NCBI RefSeq assembly: GCF_018128245.1
Contig: NZ_CP072378.1
Span: 1,302,001 to 1,366,000, forward strand
DNA from: Leptotrichia sp. oral taxon 221
GTDB taxonomy: Bacteria > Fusobacteriota > Fusobacteriia > Fusobacteriales > Leptotrichiaceae
Reading direction: 5' to 3'
Length of the DNA stretch: 64,000 nt
Part shown: positions 52,941-63,694 of the stretch, one piece after another
How positions within the stretch are numbered: the first letter of the stretch is position 1
Layout of the letters: each line of letters starts with the position of its first letter
Notes under the pieces: generated by a model
What the model was told of the DNA's origin: nothing
Databases searched by the model: none
What the model saw: only the letters and a program-made list of their open reading frames with translations
Made by a program: the position numbers and the translations under genes

Positions 52941-53675
52941 CTAATCCAACTTGAAGTTATCTCCAAGGTAAACTCTTCTGGCAGTTTCATCATTCGCAAT
53001 TTGCTCACCAGTTCCAGAAATCAAGATTGTCCCTTCAGCCATTATATATGCTCTTTCAGTAATTCTCAATGTTTCACGCACATTATGGTCTGTAATTAAA
53101 ACTCCTAATCCTCTTTCTTTTAATTGGATAATTATATTTTGAATGTCTTCTACTGCAATAGGGTCAACTCCTGCAAAAGGCTCATCCAGCAAAATAAAAT
53201 CTGGATTTGTAGAAATCGTTCGAGCAATTTCCACACGTCTTCGTTCCCCTCCTGAAAGTGCATACCCTAAACTTTTTGCAACATGTGAAAGTTTAAATTC
53301 TTCAATCAAACTTTGCATTGTAGCAATACGTTCTTTTTTAGGAACTCCACGCATTTCCAAAACTGAAACTATATTTTCTTCCACAGTCAAATTTCTAAAA
53401 ACGGATGCCTCTTGTGGCAAATATCCAAGCCCTAGCCTAGCCCTTTTGTACATCGGAAAATCAGTTATATCTTCTCCATTGTACATTACACGCCCACTAT
53501 TCGGCTTAACGATTCCTGTTATCATATAGAATGTTGTCGTCTTACCAGCTCCATTTGGTCCCAAAAGTCCGACGACTTCTCCCTTTTCCATACCTAAACT
53601 AACACTTTTTACAACTTCTCTATTTTTATAGATTTTCTTTAAACTGTCAGCCTCTATACTAATTTTTCTAGACAT
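52941..53675 (-). CDS. lptB: LPS export ABC transporter ATPase LptB
   Basis: LptB powers LPS extraction and transport with LptF and LptG. The 244-residue ATPase has Walker [19 protein letters not shown] (near 36), the Q-loop [20 protein letters not shown], signature [15 protein letters not shown] and Walker [20 protein letters not shown], closely matching the LptB family. It follows the LptC/LptA-like gene by 90 bp, including a palindrome. The order LptC/A then lptB matches many diderms. Confidence 0.95.
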   Translation of the reverse strand: MSRKISIEADSLKKIYKNREVVKSVSLGMEKGEVVGLLGPNGAGKTTTFYMITGIVKPNSGRVMYNGEDITDFPMYKRARLGLGYLPQEASVFRNLTVEENIVSVLEMRGVPKKERIATMQSLIEEFKLSHVAKSLGYALSGGERRRVEIARTISTNPDFILLDEPFAGVDPIAVEDIQNIIIQLKERGLGVLITDHNVRETLRITERAYIMAEGTILISGTGEQIANDETARRVYLGDNFKLD

Positions 53676-53710
53676 AACATCTCCTAATTTTTAATTTTTA
53701 TGATACTATG

Positions 53711-53754
53711 GATAATCGTCTAAACAGTTAAAGTTAACTAATTAAACGATTATC
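53711..53754. repeat. Hairpin between the LptC/LptA-like gene and lptB
   Basis: GATAATCGT (53711-53719) and ACGATTATC (53746-53754) form a perfect 9-bp outer stem, extended on the mRNA by one G-U and three A-U pairs. An inner AGTT/AACT may also pair. There is no U-run. It may shield or process the mRNA between the two genes. Confidence 0.45.
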
Positions 53755-53765
53755 ATTATTTTTAC

Positions 53766-56312
53766 CTAAAATCTTTTTGAGTATTCTACTCCATTATATC
53801 TCAATGTAGCAGTTCCTCCCTTACCACTTTCACTTCCAGCACTCCATGATATTGGAATATCAATCGCTTTTTTATGAACATTTATTCTTACTGAACTTGG
53901 CAATTTCCCACCATTTTCTGGATAATAAATGTTACTTGCAGCTCTAGCAAGCATTTCTCTAGTACTTTCTGTTGGAACTTTTACATCAAATGATTTATCC
54001 GAAGAATCTGTACCTGCTCTTGCAGTTGCAGTCATTTTTACATCCTTATCTTTACCACCGTAAAATTGTTTATTAACTTTTCCACTTGGAGATAAAATAG
54101 TTGAATTTGATGATTTCCATTTAACATTAACTGGTACTCCATTATCAGCTGTTTCTGTTCGTGGCAATACAATTTTACCTTTTTCATTAGCATTTTCTAT
54201 CGTTAATTTCCCAATAACATTTTGTACAGCTTCCTTATTTTTTGGATCTGATTTACTTTGTTCAACAGTTCCGTTATTAACTTCATATTGCATTTTAATA
54301 TTTCCAGAATTTTCCAATATTCTTCTATCCATATCGTATATTGCTCTATCTGAAGAAATTTGAGTTTTCCCTTGATATGTTTTAACATGACCATTCAACC
54401 CAATTTTCTTAGTTTTCAAATATATTATTGCACTATCAGCACTTGTATTTATATTTTTAAATTGTGGTAGAGTACTTATAATTTTAACGCTTTTCTCAGC
54501 ATGACCTTCTCCTTTATTCATGTCAAACCAAACAAAATTAGCAGTTAATTTCGTATGATTTTTCAAGTCAATCATAACTTTATCTCTAGCTAATATTGTA
54601 TTTTTAGCAATGTCAATTTCATTATATTGAGAATCCATGATTACGTCTTTATAAGTCATGTGAACATTATTTTTTATTTCCCCTCTTGTGATACTCATAT
54701 TTTTAGAATTTTGAGAAATAAAATATAATTTTGCAGTTTCTCCTGTAAAGTTAACTGCTTCTGCTTCCACAAGTGGCGTAGGATCTGTCATAAAGTTCTT
54801 AGTGTTTCCACGGATTTTACCTTTTACATGTCCATCAAATTTAAATTCCTTCTTCTCAAAACTTCCTTGACCTATATCAGAAGTAACTCTATCTCCTTGC
54901 ACACTCGTCAACACCATTTTATTAGCGAATATATCCTTAACGATCGTATTCATTCTACCATTATCTCCGCTAACAGTAAAGTTTTGTTTAGTAACCGAGA
55001 ATTTATTATTAAATGTCGCATCACCTGTTTTAAACAAATATACTAATCCAGTCCCTTTCATATGGTAATCTTGATAATTCATCGTATAATCTTGATTTGT
55101 TGTCAAAACTTGATTTCCCATATCGTAAACTGCCGATTGGTAAGTTCCTGTTGTTTTTTGTGCAAAATGTTCAAAAGTACCATTTCCATCTCCAGTAACA
55201 ATCTTCTTATTTTCATCATAAAAAACATGCTGACCAGTAACTCTCATTTCTCTACCAGTATACTGAACATTTCCTAAAGCATCAACCTGTTTTTTCTTTA
55301 AGAAATACGAACCTCTATCAGCAACAATATGACTCTCTTTACCCATATAAATCACATGTCCAGCAGCGTCTATTCTTTCTTCCTTCATAAAATAATTAGC
55401 TGTATCAGCTGTAATTGTATTTTCTGGATCTTTATACTTAACATTTCCAACTGCATTACCTATTTTATTAATATCGTCATATCTCATAGAATCTGCACTC
55501 AACGTTTTATTAGCCTTCAAATCACGATAAATAGCATGTCCTTGTGCATCAGTAATTTTATTAATATCATCGTGATGCATTCTATCAGATTGAAATTCTC
55601 TTTGATTACTAATTTCCTTATAGAATACATGTCCTTCTGCATCCAAAATTTTATGAACTTCATCATATCTCATTTTATCAGCTTTTACTTCTTTTGACTT
55701 TTGTGGATCTAGTTCTTTATAAACCACATGTCCTTCTGCATCTAAAACCTTATTCGTACTATTATAAATTGCCTTATCAGCTCTCATATCTTTCTTTTGC
55801 TTATGATCTTGATAAATAACATTTCCTGAACCTACAATAGTCTCAAATTTCGTTGTTGTCTCAATTTTATTAGCTTCCAACTGAGTCTTATCAACATTAT
55901 TAAGAACTTTCGTTCTTGTATTTGAAATTATCAAATCTCCCTGTTTCTTGTAATCAACCTGTTCCGTATACAAATTCCACTTATTATCCTTCGATGTTCC
56001 AAAAACCTTTCCTTTCAAAGTAACATCAAGCGTCTCTGTATTCAATTCACCTTCTTTTGATTTTACAATCATATTTTTTTTCAGCATATCAATTACAACA
56101 TTTTTAAATTTTACAATTTTATCTTTATCCGTCCCACCAACTTGCTCATCAGCGTAAACAATTACTTCATCTCTCAATTTATAGACAACTTTTTTCATTT
56201 TCATTTCTTTTTGTAATTGCTCAACTGGCGAACCAATTTTTTTATAAAATACAGCATATATAAAATATATCAGTATCAGCAGCAATCCTGCATACGTTAT
56301 TTTTTTCCACAT
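53766..56312 (-). CDS. Giant LptC/LptA-like (OstA repeat) protein with Ig-like C-terminus
   Basis: The 848-residue protein has a single N-terminal membrane anchor (residues about 5-23), then an LptC-like region. At about 160-375 come seven tandem units of the form DAxGHVxYK with spaced Asp/Tyr (VLDAEGHVVYKE, ILDAEGHVFYKE, ITDAQGHAIYRD, RIDAAGHVIYMG and variants). More OstA/LptA-like strands follow to about 690. The last 150 residues include a probable bacterial Ig-like domain (VKWKSSNSTILSPSGKV) and a second half-domain. LptA-type beta-jellyrolls stack into the periplasmic LPS bridge, so one chain may form much of it. It starts as TAATG with mutS and precedes lptB. No separate lptA is present. 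Confidence 0.85.
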   Translation of the reverse strand: MWKKITYAGLLLILIYFIYAVFYKKIGSPVEQLQKEMKMKKVVYKLRDEVIVYADEQVGGTDKDKIVKFKNVVIDMLKKNMIVKSKEGELNTETLDVTLKGKVFGTSKDNKWNLYTEQVDYKKQGDLIISNTRTKVLNNVDKTQLEANKIETTTKFETIVGSGNVIYQDHKQKKDMRADKAIYNSTNKVLDAEGHVVYKELDPQKSKEVKADKMRYDEVHKILDAEGHVFYKEISNQREFQSDRMHHDDINKITDAQGHAIYRDLKANKTLSADSMRYDDINKIGNAVGNVKYKDPENTITADTANYFMKEERIDAAGHVIYMGKESHIVADRGSYFLKKKQVDALGNVQYTGREMRVTGQHVFYDENKKIVTGDGNGTFEHFAQKTTGTYQSAVYDMGNQVLTTNQDYTMNYQDYHMKGTGLVYLFKTGDATFNNKFSVTKQNFTVSGDNGRMNTIVKDIFANKMVLTSVQGDRVTSDIGQGSFEKKEFKFDGHVKGKIRGNTKNFMTDPTPLVEAEAVNFTGETAKLYFISQNSKNMSITRGEIKNNVHMTYKDVIMDSQYNEIDIAKNTILARDKVMIDLKNHTKLTANFVWFDMNKGEGHAEKSVKIISTLPQFKNINTSADSAIIYLKTKKIGLNGHVKTYQGKTQISSDRAIYDMDRRILENSGNIKMQYEVNNGTVEQSKSDPKNKEAVQNVIGKLTIENANEKGKIVLPRTETADNGVPVNVKWKSSNSTILSPSGKVNKQFYGGKDKDVKMTATARAGTDSSDKSFDVKVPTESTREMLARAASNIYYPENGGKLPSSVRINVHKKAIDIPISWSAGSESGKGGTATLRYNGVEYSKRF

Positions 56313-58939
56313 TATTTTTTCTCCTCTAATTTAGCCTTTAATTCAGATAAAAATTTTAATGCTTCCATAGGCGTAATATTATTTATATCTTTTTCTTCAA
56401 TTTCATCAATAATATCGCTCATTACTTCCATTTTCTCATCTGCTTCTTTTTTCTTTTCATCTTCGTCATCATCAAATCCTAGATTTTCTCCAAAAAGCGA
56501 CAATTGATGAACATTTACCGTTTTCTCAATAAGCTCTTTTTTCTGCTCCAATCTCTTCAAAATCTTCTTACTTTCCTTCAAAATCTCCTTCGGTAAACCC
56601 GCCAATTTAGCAACTTCAATACCATAAGATTTATCCGCTCCACCTTTTACAATATTTCTTAAAAATATCACTTTTCCATCTTTTTCATTGACTTCAATTC
56701 TATAATTAACAATATCATCAAATTTATTTTCTAAATCTGTCAATTCATGATAATGCGTCGCAAATATCGTTTTTGCTTTAATTTCATTGTGAATATAAAT
56801 TGAAATCGCCGTTGCAATCGAAACTCCATCAAACGTCGATGTCCCTCTCCCAACTTCATCCAAAATAATCAAACTTTTTTCAGTCGCATTATTTAAAATG
56901 TTAGAAACCTCGCTCATTTCAACCATAAATGTACTTTGTCCTGACAAAATATCATCTGAAGCACCTATTCTCGTCAAATATTTATCCACTATCGACAATT
57001 TAGCCTCTTTTGCTGGAACATATGAACCAACCTGTGCCATAATTGATATTAAAGCCACTTGCTTCATGTAGGTTGATTTTCCAGACATATTCGGACCTGT
57101 CAATACTACAAATCGCTCTTTCTCTTTTAATTTCGTACTATTCGCTATAAAGTCAGACCTTCCAATCAATTTTTCTACAACAGGATGTCTCCCTTCCACA
57201 ATTTCCAGAATATCACTATTTTCCAACATTTCCGGTTTTACATAATCATTTTCAATAGCTATTGTCGCAAATGAGACAATTACATCTAAATACGCCAATT
57301 TTTCAGCTAAATTAGTCAAAATATTTCTTTCATCCTTAACTTGCGCACTAATCTCTTTAAATAAATAATACTCCAAATCAGAAATTTTTGCCTTAGAATT
57401 TATTATCGTATCCTCATATTTTTTCAATTCTGGAGTTATGAATCTTTCAGCATTTGCAAGAGTTTGTTTTCTTGTGTAAGTCTCTGGCACTAAATCTAAA
57501 TTAGATTTTGTAACTTCTATAAAATATCCGAAAACCTTGTTATACTTGATTTTCATATTTTTAATTCCCGTAGCTTCTTTTTCCCTTTGCTCAATTTTTA
57601 GCAAAAAGTCCTTTCCAGAATTCATTATTTGATGAATTTCATCTAATTCCTGATTGTATCCCCTTTTTATCATGCCACCTTCTCTTACTGTAAAAGGTGC
57701 ATCCTCATCAATGCTCTCATCAATCAAGACATATACATCATACAATTTTTTCACATTAATCTCTTCAAAAAAATTAGTTTCTTTTAAAATATTCATGATT
57801 TCAATCGAAGATTTTAAAGTATTTTTCAATGCTAGCAAATCTTTCCCATTTTCATTTCCAAAAATTATTTTTCCTAGCAATCTTTCTAAATCATATACAT
57901 TATCTAATTTTTCTTTCAAATCTTCTCGAATTAAAATATTATCAATAAAATATTGAACATCTTTTTGTCTTTTTTCTATCTCTTTCACATTTAACAACGG
58001 ATTATTTATATATCTTTTCAAAAGCCGTGTCCCCATAGAAGTCTTACATCTATCTAAAACCCACAAAAGCGACCCATAAACCGTCTTTTCTCTCTGATTT
58101 TTTGTCAATTCCAAATTTTTTCTCGTAATCGAATTTATTTCCGCATAATTAGAAGTATTTAAAAACTCGATTTTTTCAACAGTCAATTCATTTTCAAGTT
58201 GCATAGTTTGTGCATAATCTAACGCCATAGCTGCTGCTCCAATAACAGCCTTTTTATCTTTTATTCCATAACTTTCCAAAGAGATTACACCAAAATAATC
58301 CATTAAGAATTTATTACCATCACGTGTTTTCCCGACTATACTTACACTAGCTTGATTTTTCTGAACGTAATCGTCTATTTGCTCTCTCACATCTTCATAA
58401 AATGAATCTAACAGCAAAATCTCTTTAGGCTCTATCTTATTCAATTCATTAAATAATTTTGAATAATCTTTTTCCTTCTCAATTTCTGTTACCTTAAATT
58501 CTCCAGTCGTAATATCAATGTACGCAATCCCTATTTTTCCATCAGCTTCTCTTATACTAAGCAAATAGTTATTACTTTTAGAGTCCAACGAATCCACATC
58601 AACAACCGTCCCAGGTGTAACAACCTTCACAACTTCCCTTTTCACAATGCCTTTAGCCGATTTTGGGTCCTCTACTTGCTCACAAATCGCTACTTTATAG
58701 CCTTTTGAAACCAATTTCGTTATATATGAACTCGCCGAGTGATACGGAACTCCTGCCAAAGGAACATTTGCATCCTTTTCCTTATTTCTAGATGTCAAAG
58801 TAAGTCCTAACTCTTTTGAAGCCTTCACTGCATCTTCAAAAAACATTTCATAGAAATCACCTAATCTAAAAAATAATATCGAATCTTCATAATCTTTTTT
58901 TATCTCATTATACTGCTTCATCAATGGTGTACTTGCCAT
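56312..58939 (-). CDS. mutS: DNA mismatch repair ATPase MutS
   Basis: MutS recognises base mismatches. The 875-residue protein has the mismatch-binding N-terminus (MKQYNEIKKDYEDSILFFRLGDFYEMFFEDA with the Phe-x-Glu stacking residues, GDFYEMF). It also has Walker A VLTGPNMSGKSTYMKQV, Walker B LIILDEVGRGTSTFDG and a C-terminal helix-turn-helix region ending ELKAKLEEKK. It overlaps the LptC/LptA-like gene by one base. It heads the long envelope run under a strong promoter. No mutL is seen. Confidence 0.97.
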   Translation of the reverse strand: MASTPLMKQYNEIKKDYEDSILFFRLGDFYEMFFEDAVKASKELGLTLTSRNKEKDANVPLAGVPYHSASSYITKLVSKGYKVAICEQVEDPKSAKGIVKREVVKVVTPGTVVDVDSLDSKSNNYLLSIREADGKIGIAYIDITTGEFKVTEIEKEKDYSKLFNELNKIEPKEILLLDSFYEDVREQIDDYVQKNQASVSIVGKTRDGNKFLMDYFGVISLESYGIKDKKAVIGAAAMALDYAQTMQLENELTVEKIEFLNTSNYAEINSITRKNLELTKNQREKTVYGSLLWVLDRCKTSMGTRLLKRYINNPLLNVKEIEKRQKDVQYFIDNILIREDLKEKLDNVYDLERLLGKIIFGNENGKDLLALKNTLKSSIEIMNILKETNFFEEINVKKLYDVYVLIDESIDEDAPFTVREGGMIKRGYNQELDEIHQIMNSGKDFLLKIEQREKEATGIKNMKIKYNKVFGYFIEVTKSNLDLVPETYTRKQTLANAERFITPELKKYEDTIINSKAKISDLEYYLFKEISAQVKDERNILTNLAEKLAYLDVIVSFATIAIENDYVKPEMLENSDILEIVEGRHPVVEKLIGRSDFIANSTKLKEKERFVVLTGPNMSGKSTYMKQVALISIMAQVGSYVPAKEAKLSIVDKYLTRIGASDDILSGQSTFMVEMSEVSNILNNATEKSLIILDEVGRGTSTFDGVSIATAISIYIHNEIKAKTIFATHYHELTDLENKFDDIVNYRIEVNEKDGKVIFLRNIVKGGADKSYGIEVAKLAGLPKEILKESKKILKRLEQKKELIEKTVNVHQLSLFGENLGFDDDEDEKKKEADEKMEVMSDIIDEIEEKDINNITPMEALKFLSELKAKLEEKK

Positions 58940-58977
58940 TTTTTTACCTCTGTTTCATTATTAATATTTTACAGATT

Positions 58978-59006
58978 AGTATAGCATAATTTAACGGTTT
59001 TTTCAA
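58978..59006 (-). promoter_or_regulatory. Promoter of mutS and the downstream run
   Basis: TTGAAA (59001-59006) and TATACT (58978-58983) are 17 bp apart, and TGC before the -10 makes it extended. Confidence 0.75.
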
Positions 59007-59039
59007 TTTTATAAAGCGTTTCGCTAACAAATATTACAG

Positions 59040-59062
59040 AAAAAGACTACCTAAGTAGCCTC
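59040..59062 (-). terminator. Terminator of carA-carB
   Basis: On the minus strand AGGCTAC pairs with GTAGTCT (one G-U) around TTAG. TTTTTCT follows. It ends just before the mutS promoter. Confidence 0.7.
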
Positions 59063-59083
59063 TTCCCCTAAATTTATTCATTT

Positions 59084-62000
59084 TTATATCGCTGTTACAT
59101 TAAATGAAATTGATTCTAACACTCTTAATAACGCACTTGTTGTGTCCAATGATGTTAAACAAGCAATTCCTTGCTCACTTGCAGCTCTTCTAATTTTAAA
59201 TCCGTCATTTGTCGCACTTTTTTTCTTAGCCGCTGTATTTATAACCATATCTACATAACCTTTGTAAATAACATCTAACACGCTATATCCATAATGAGTT
59301 TCATCAATTTTACCAACAACTTCAACTCTACTCAAACCATGTTCTTTGAAAAATTCCGCCGTTCCTTCTGTCGCAAGAATGCTGTATCCCAACTCATAGA
59401 ATCTTTTAGCCAATTTAAACGCCTCTTCTTTAGCCGCTCCACTTATTGTAAACAACACACTTCCTTGATCCTTAACTTTAATTCCAGCCGAAATTAATCC
59501 TTTATACAATGATTTTTCTAAAGTACTGTCACTTCCCATTACTTCCCCAGTTGATTTCATTTCAGGTCCTAATGTCGTATCTACATCTTTCAATTTTTGG
59601 AAACTGAACACTGGAACTTTTGTATGAATTGTATCTCCAGAAGGAATTAATCCTGTTTTATATCCTTTACTTACCAATGTTTCTCCCAAAATTCCTTTCA
59701 TAGCCAAATTTGCCATTGGAACTTTTGTGATTTTACTTAAGAATGGAACTGTTCTCGAACTTCTTGGGTTAACTTCAAGTACAAATACTTCACCTTTACT
59801 AATTACATACTGAATATTCAACAATCCAATAATATTCAATCCTTTAGCCAATCTAACTGTATACTCAACTAATGTGTCAATTTGTTCTTGTGTCAAACTT
59901 TGTGGAGGATAAACTGCTATTGAATCTCCAGAGTGAACCCCAGCTCTTTCAATATGCTCCATAATTCCAGGAATTACAACTGTTTCCCCATCACAAATCG
60001 CATCCACTTCTATTTCTTTACCAACCAAGTATCTATCTGTCAACACTGGATGATCAGGCGATACTTTTACTGCATTTTCCATATAATGTCTTAATTCTTC
60101 TTCTCTATACACGATTTCCATCGCACGACCACCTAAAACATAAGAAGGTCTAACCAATACTGGATATCCAATTTCAGCAGCATTTTTTACAGCTGTTTCT
60201 GTATCAAATGCAGTTTTTCCTAATGGTTGAGGAATATTCAATTTATGAAGCAACTCTTCAAATTTATCTCTATTTTCAGCATTATCAATTTCTTCTAACG
60301 CTGTTCCAAGTATTTTAACACCATGTTTAGCTAATTTTTCTGCCAAGTTAATCGCTGTTTGTCCACCAAATTGAACTACAACTCCTTCTGGTTTTTCCAA
60401 TTCAATTATCGCCATAACATCTTCTTCAGTTAGTGGTTCAAAATAAAGTTTGTCAGAAATTGAGAAATCTGTCGATACAGTTTCTGGATTATTATTTATA
60501 ATAATTGCCTCATATCCAAATTCTTTAATCGCTTTTACCGCATGAACTGTCGCATAGTCGAATTCCACTCCTTGCCCAATTCTAATCGGTCCTGAACCTA
60601 ATACAACAATTTTTTTCTTATCAGTTCTAACTGACTCATTTTCTTGCTCATAAGAAGAATAAAAATAAGGTGTTTCAGATTTAAATTCTGCCGCACAAGT
60701 ATCGACCATTTTAAATACTGGTTTAATATTGTTTTCATGTCTTAACTTATAAATTTCTTCTTCAGTCGTATTCCATCTATGAGCAATTACTTTATCAGAG
60801 AATCCATATTTTTTAGCATAAAGCAACACATCTACATTTCCAACATTGTTTTTCAATTCTTTTTCAATATCTATAATATTTTGCATTTTATCCAAGAAGA
60901 ACATATCGATTTTCGTAACTTCATGAATGTTTCCAGGTGTTACTCCTCTTCTCAAAGCCTCACCAATAAAGAACAATCTTTCATCTCCAGCCTTCTTAAT
61001 TCTTCTCATAATATAATCCAATTTAAATTCCTCACCATTTGGTAATCCTAAATGATGAACACCATATTCCAATGAACGAATAGCCTTCAATAAACTTTCT
61101 TCATACGTTCTACCCATTGCCATTACTTCCCCAGTTGCTTTCATCTGAGTTCCCAAATGTCTATCTGCTTTTTCAAATTTATCAAATGGGAATCTAGGAA
61201 TTTTACTTACAACATAATCTAATGAAGGTTCAAAACATGCATAAGAATTTTTCGTTACAGGATTTATAATTTCATCTAATGTTAATCCTACTGCAATTTT
61301 AGCTGCAATTTTAGCTATTGGATATCCTGTCGCCTTTGAGGCCAATGCCGAAGAACGAGAAACTCTTGGATTTACTTCAATAATATAATATTTAAATGAA
61401 TTTGGATCCAAAGCTAATTGAACATTACATCCACCTTCAATTTTCAATGCTCTAATTATTCTCAATGAAACATCTCTCAACAAATGATACTCTCTATCAG
61501 TCAATGTTTGCGAAGGTGCAACTACAATCGAATCTCCAGTATGAATCCCAACTGGATCAATATTTTCCATATTACATACTACAATCGCAGTATCATTACT
61601 ATCACGCATTACTTCATACTCAATTTCTTTATACCCAGCAATTGATTTTTCCAATAAACATTGAGTTACTGGCGAATAGTGAAGTCCGTTAGTTACAATT
61701 TCATCTAATTCTTTTGGATTATGACAAATTCCTCCTCCAGTTCCTCCCATCGTAAACGCAGGTCTTACAATTACTGGATAACCTATTTTTGCTACAAAAT
61801 CTTTCGCTTCTTGTAAATTATGAATTATTTCTGATTCAGGAACTGGTTCTCCCAATTCATTCATTAAATCTCTAAACAATTCTCTATCTTCTGCTTGTTT
61901 TATAGAATCTAGTTTTGTCCCTAATAACTCAACTCCACATTCTTTTAAAACACCTGATTCATGCAACTCAACCGCTAAATTCAATCCTACTTGACCTCCC

Positions 62001-62269
62001 AATGTTGGAAGCAAAGCATCTGGTCTTTCTTTTCTAATTATTTTTGAAACAAATTCCAAAGTCAACGGTTCAATGTACACTTTATCGGCTATTTCTTTAT
62101 CTGTCATTATCGTTGCAGGATTTGAATTTACTAAAATTACTTTGTATCCTTCTTCTCTAAGTGATAGACACGCTTGCGTTCCAGCATAATCAAATTCTGC
62201 CGCTTGTCCTATAATTATTGGTCCCGATCCTATTACTAAAATAGTTTCTATATCTTTTCGTTTTGGCAT
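59084..62269 (-). CDS. carB: Carbamoyl-phosphate synthase large subunit
   Basis: CarB makes carbamoyl phosphate from ammonia, bicarbonate and two ATP. The 1061-residue protein has the two homologous ATP-grasp halves: [20 protein letters not shown] at the start and [20 protein letters not shown] near residue 560. The C-terminal MGS-like domain ([20 protein letters not shown]) is the allosteric region for UMP or ornithine. It follows carA by 67 bp. The product feeds PyrB. No arginine genes are seen nearby. Confidence 0.97.
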   Translation of the reverse strand: MPKRKDIETILVIGSGPIIIGQAAEFDYAGTQACLSLREEGYKVILVNSNPATIMTDKEIADKVYIEPLTLEFVSKIIRKERPDALLPTLGGQVGLNLAVELHESGVLKECGVELLGTKLDSIKQAEDRELFRDLMNELGEPVPESEIIHNLQEAKDFVAKIGYPVIVRPAFTMGGTGGGICHNPKELDEIVTNGLHYSPVTQCLLEKSIAGYKEIEYEVMRDSNDTAIVVCNMENIDPVGIHTGDSIVVAPSQTLTDREYHLLRDVSLRIIRALKIEGGCNVQLALDPNSFKYYIIEVNPRVSRSSALASKATGYPIAKIAAKIAVGLTLDEIINPVTKNSYACFEPSLDYVVSKIPRFPFDKFEKADRHLGTQMKATGEVMAMGRTYEESLLKAIRSLEYGVHHLGLPNGEEFKLDYIMRRIKKAGDERLFFIGEALRRGVTPGNIHEVTKIDMFFLDKMQNIIDIEKELKNNVGNVDVLLYAKKYGFSDKVIAHRWNTTEEEIYKLRHENNIKPVFKMVDTCAAEFKSETPYFYSSYEQENESVRTDKKKIVVLGSGPIRIGQGVEFDYATVHAVKAIKEFGYEAIIINNNPETVSTDFSISDKLYFEPLTEEDVMAIIELEKPEGVVVQFGGQTAINLAEKLAKHGVKILGTALEEIDNAENRDKFEELLHKLNIPQPLGKTAFDTETAVKNAAEIGYPVLVRPSYVLGGRAMEIVYREEELRHYMENAVKVSPDHPVLTDRYLVGKEIEVDAICDGETVVIPGIMEHIERAGVHSGDSIAVYPPQSLTQEQIDTLVEYTVRLAKGLNIIGLLNIQYVISKGEVFVLEVNPRSSRTVPFLSKITKVPMANLAMKGILGETLVSKGYKTGLIPSGDTIHTKVPVFSFQKLKDVDTTLGPEMKSTGEVMGSDSTLEKSLYKGLISAGIKVKDQGSVLFTISGAAKEEAFKLAKRFYELGYSILATEGTAEFFKEHGLSRVEVVGKIDETHYGYSVLDVIYKGYVDMVINTAAKKKSATNDGFKIRRAASEQGIACLTSLDTTSALLRVLESISFNVTAI

Positions 62270-62336
62270 TTTTATCTCTCCTTAATTTATTTTTCTAAAT
62301 TTATTACGTTTTTGTTTATGATTTCGCATATTTTAA

Positions 62337-63434
62337 TTAATAAATGCTTTTTTTCGTACTATTTTTTTTCATATTTTCTATAAATTCATCAAATAAATAA
62401 TTTGGATCATGTGGTCCTGGTGAAGCTTCTGGGTGATATTGCACTGAAAATACTGGATATTTCTTATGTCTTACCCCTTCACAAGTTTTATCATTTACCG
62501 CAATGTGCGTCAATTCCAATTCTGTATCCTTCAAAGAATCTATATCAACTGCATAACCATGATTTTGTGCAGTAATATCCACTTTTCCTGTCAATAAGTT
62601 CAATACTGGTTGATTCGCTCCACGATGTCCAAATGGCAATTTATATGTCTTAGCACCACACGCCAATGAAATCAATTGGTGTCCCATACAAATTCCAAAA
62701 ATTGGTACTTTTCCAATAAGTTCTCTTATTATTGCAATAGTTTCTGGCACATCTATTGGATCTCCAGGTCCATTACTAAGCATTATTCCATCTGGTTTTT
62801 GTCTCAATATTTCTTTTGCTGGAGTATCATGTGGCATTACAACAACATCACAATCTCTCGAATTTAATTCTCTTAAAATTCCTGATTTCATTCCTAAATC
62901 TAATAATACAACTCTCATTCCTCTACCTGAAGAAAGAAAAGCTTTTTTTGTTGAAACCTGCTCGATTTGATTAGTCGGTAAAGAATTGTTTTTTAAATAG
63001 TCAACAACTTCTTGAGGATCTTTATCTGCGCTAACGATAATCCCTTTAATTGTTCCATGCTCTCTAATTTTTTTTGTCAAACTACGTGTATCAACACCTG
63101 AAATTCCTGGTATATTTAAGTCTTTCAAAATCTCATCTAATGTAAATTCATTTCTGAAATTAGAAGGTTTTTTACATATTTCACGAGTTATAATACCTTT
63201 TATGCTAGGATTAATAGTTTCATAATCATCTCTATTTATCCCATAATTCCCTATTAATGGATATGTAAATGTAATAATCTGTCCATTATATGAAGGATCT
63301 GAAATTGTTTCTTGATAACCAGTCATCGCAGTATTAAAAACTACTTCACCAGCCATTTCTACATCTGCTCCAAACCCGTATCCTTTGTATACACTACCAT
63401 CTTCTAAAACTAACTGTTTATCCAATGAGTACAT
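62337..63434 (-). CDS. carA: Carbamoyl-phosphate synthase small subunit
   Basis: CarA is the glutaminase that supplies ammonia to CarB. The 365-residue protein has an N-terminal domain (LVLEDGSVYKGYGFGA, FNTAMTGYQETISDPSY) and a class I glutamine amidotransferase domain with the nucleophile Cys in FGICMGHQLISLACG and His in VQYHPEASPGPHD. The ATG follows AGAGGAGG. Its 175-base leader carries a promoter and several short hairpins (see findings). Confidence 0.97.
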   Translation of the reverse strand: MYSLDKQLVLEDGSVYKGYGFGADVEMAGEVVFNTAMTGYQETISDPSYNGQIITFTYPLIGNYGINRDDYETINPSIKGIITREICKKPSNFRNEFTLDEILKDLNIPGISGVDTRSLTKKIREHGTIKGIIVSADKDPQEVVDYLKNNSLPTNQIEQVSTKKAFLSSGRGMRVVLLDLGMKSGILRELNSRDCDVVVMPHDTPAKEILRQKPDGIMLSNGPGDPIDVPETIAIIRELIGKVPIFGICMGHQLISLACGAKTYKLPFGHRGANQPVLNLLTGKVDITAQNHGYAVDIDSLKDTELELTHIAVNDKTCEGVRHKKYPVFSVQYHPEASPGPHDPNYLFDEFIENMKKNSTKKSIY

Positions 63435-63617
63435 AATAATTTACCTCCTCTATTTTTGTAATGCATTTTTATCTAAAATTTAAAAATTTTATCTCATTTT
63501 TATATCCAATTTTACCAAAAATATTGTTATTTCCGAAAAAATTGTAAAATTTTTTTACTAAAAAATATTTCTATTCTTTAGTAATTTTTTTTTTTTATCA
63601 TTCTCTTAAATCTTCTA

Positions 63618-63646
63618 ATTATACCCTTTTTAAAAAATTTTTTCAA
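63618..63646 (-). promoter_or_regulatory. Promoter of carA-carB
   Basis: TTGAAA (63641-63646) and a perfect TATAAT (63618-63623) are separated by 17 bp. The leader to the carA ATG is about 175 bases. Confidence 0.8.
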
Positions 63647-63694
63647 GTCCAAATCTCAAAAAACACATTAATTTTTTATTAAATATAAATTTTA

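Noticed and set aside
52928-53008. N-terminal extension of the PepE-like protein into lptB
   Set aside because: This part is the out-of-frame shadow of the lptB 3' end; a strong AGGAGG lies just before TTG 52927.
63435-63623. Leader peptide attenuator before carA like that of pyrB
   Set aside because: The only small ORF is seven codons (MIKKKNY) and no terminator hairpin with a U-run follows.
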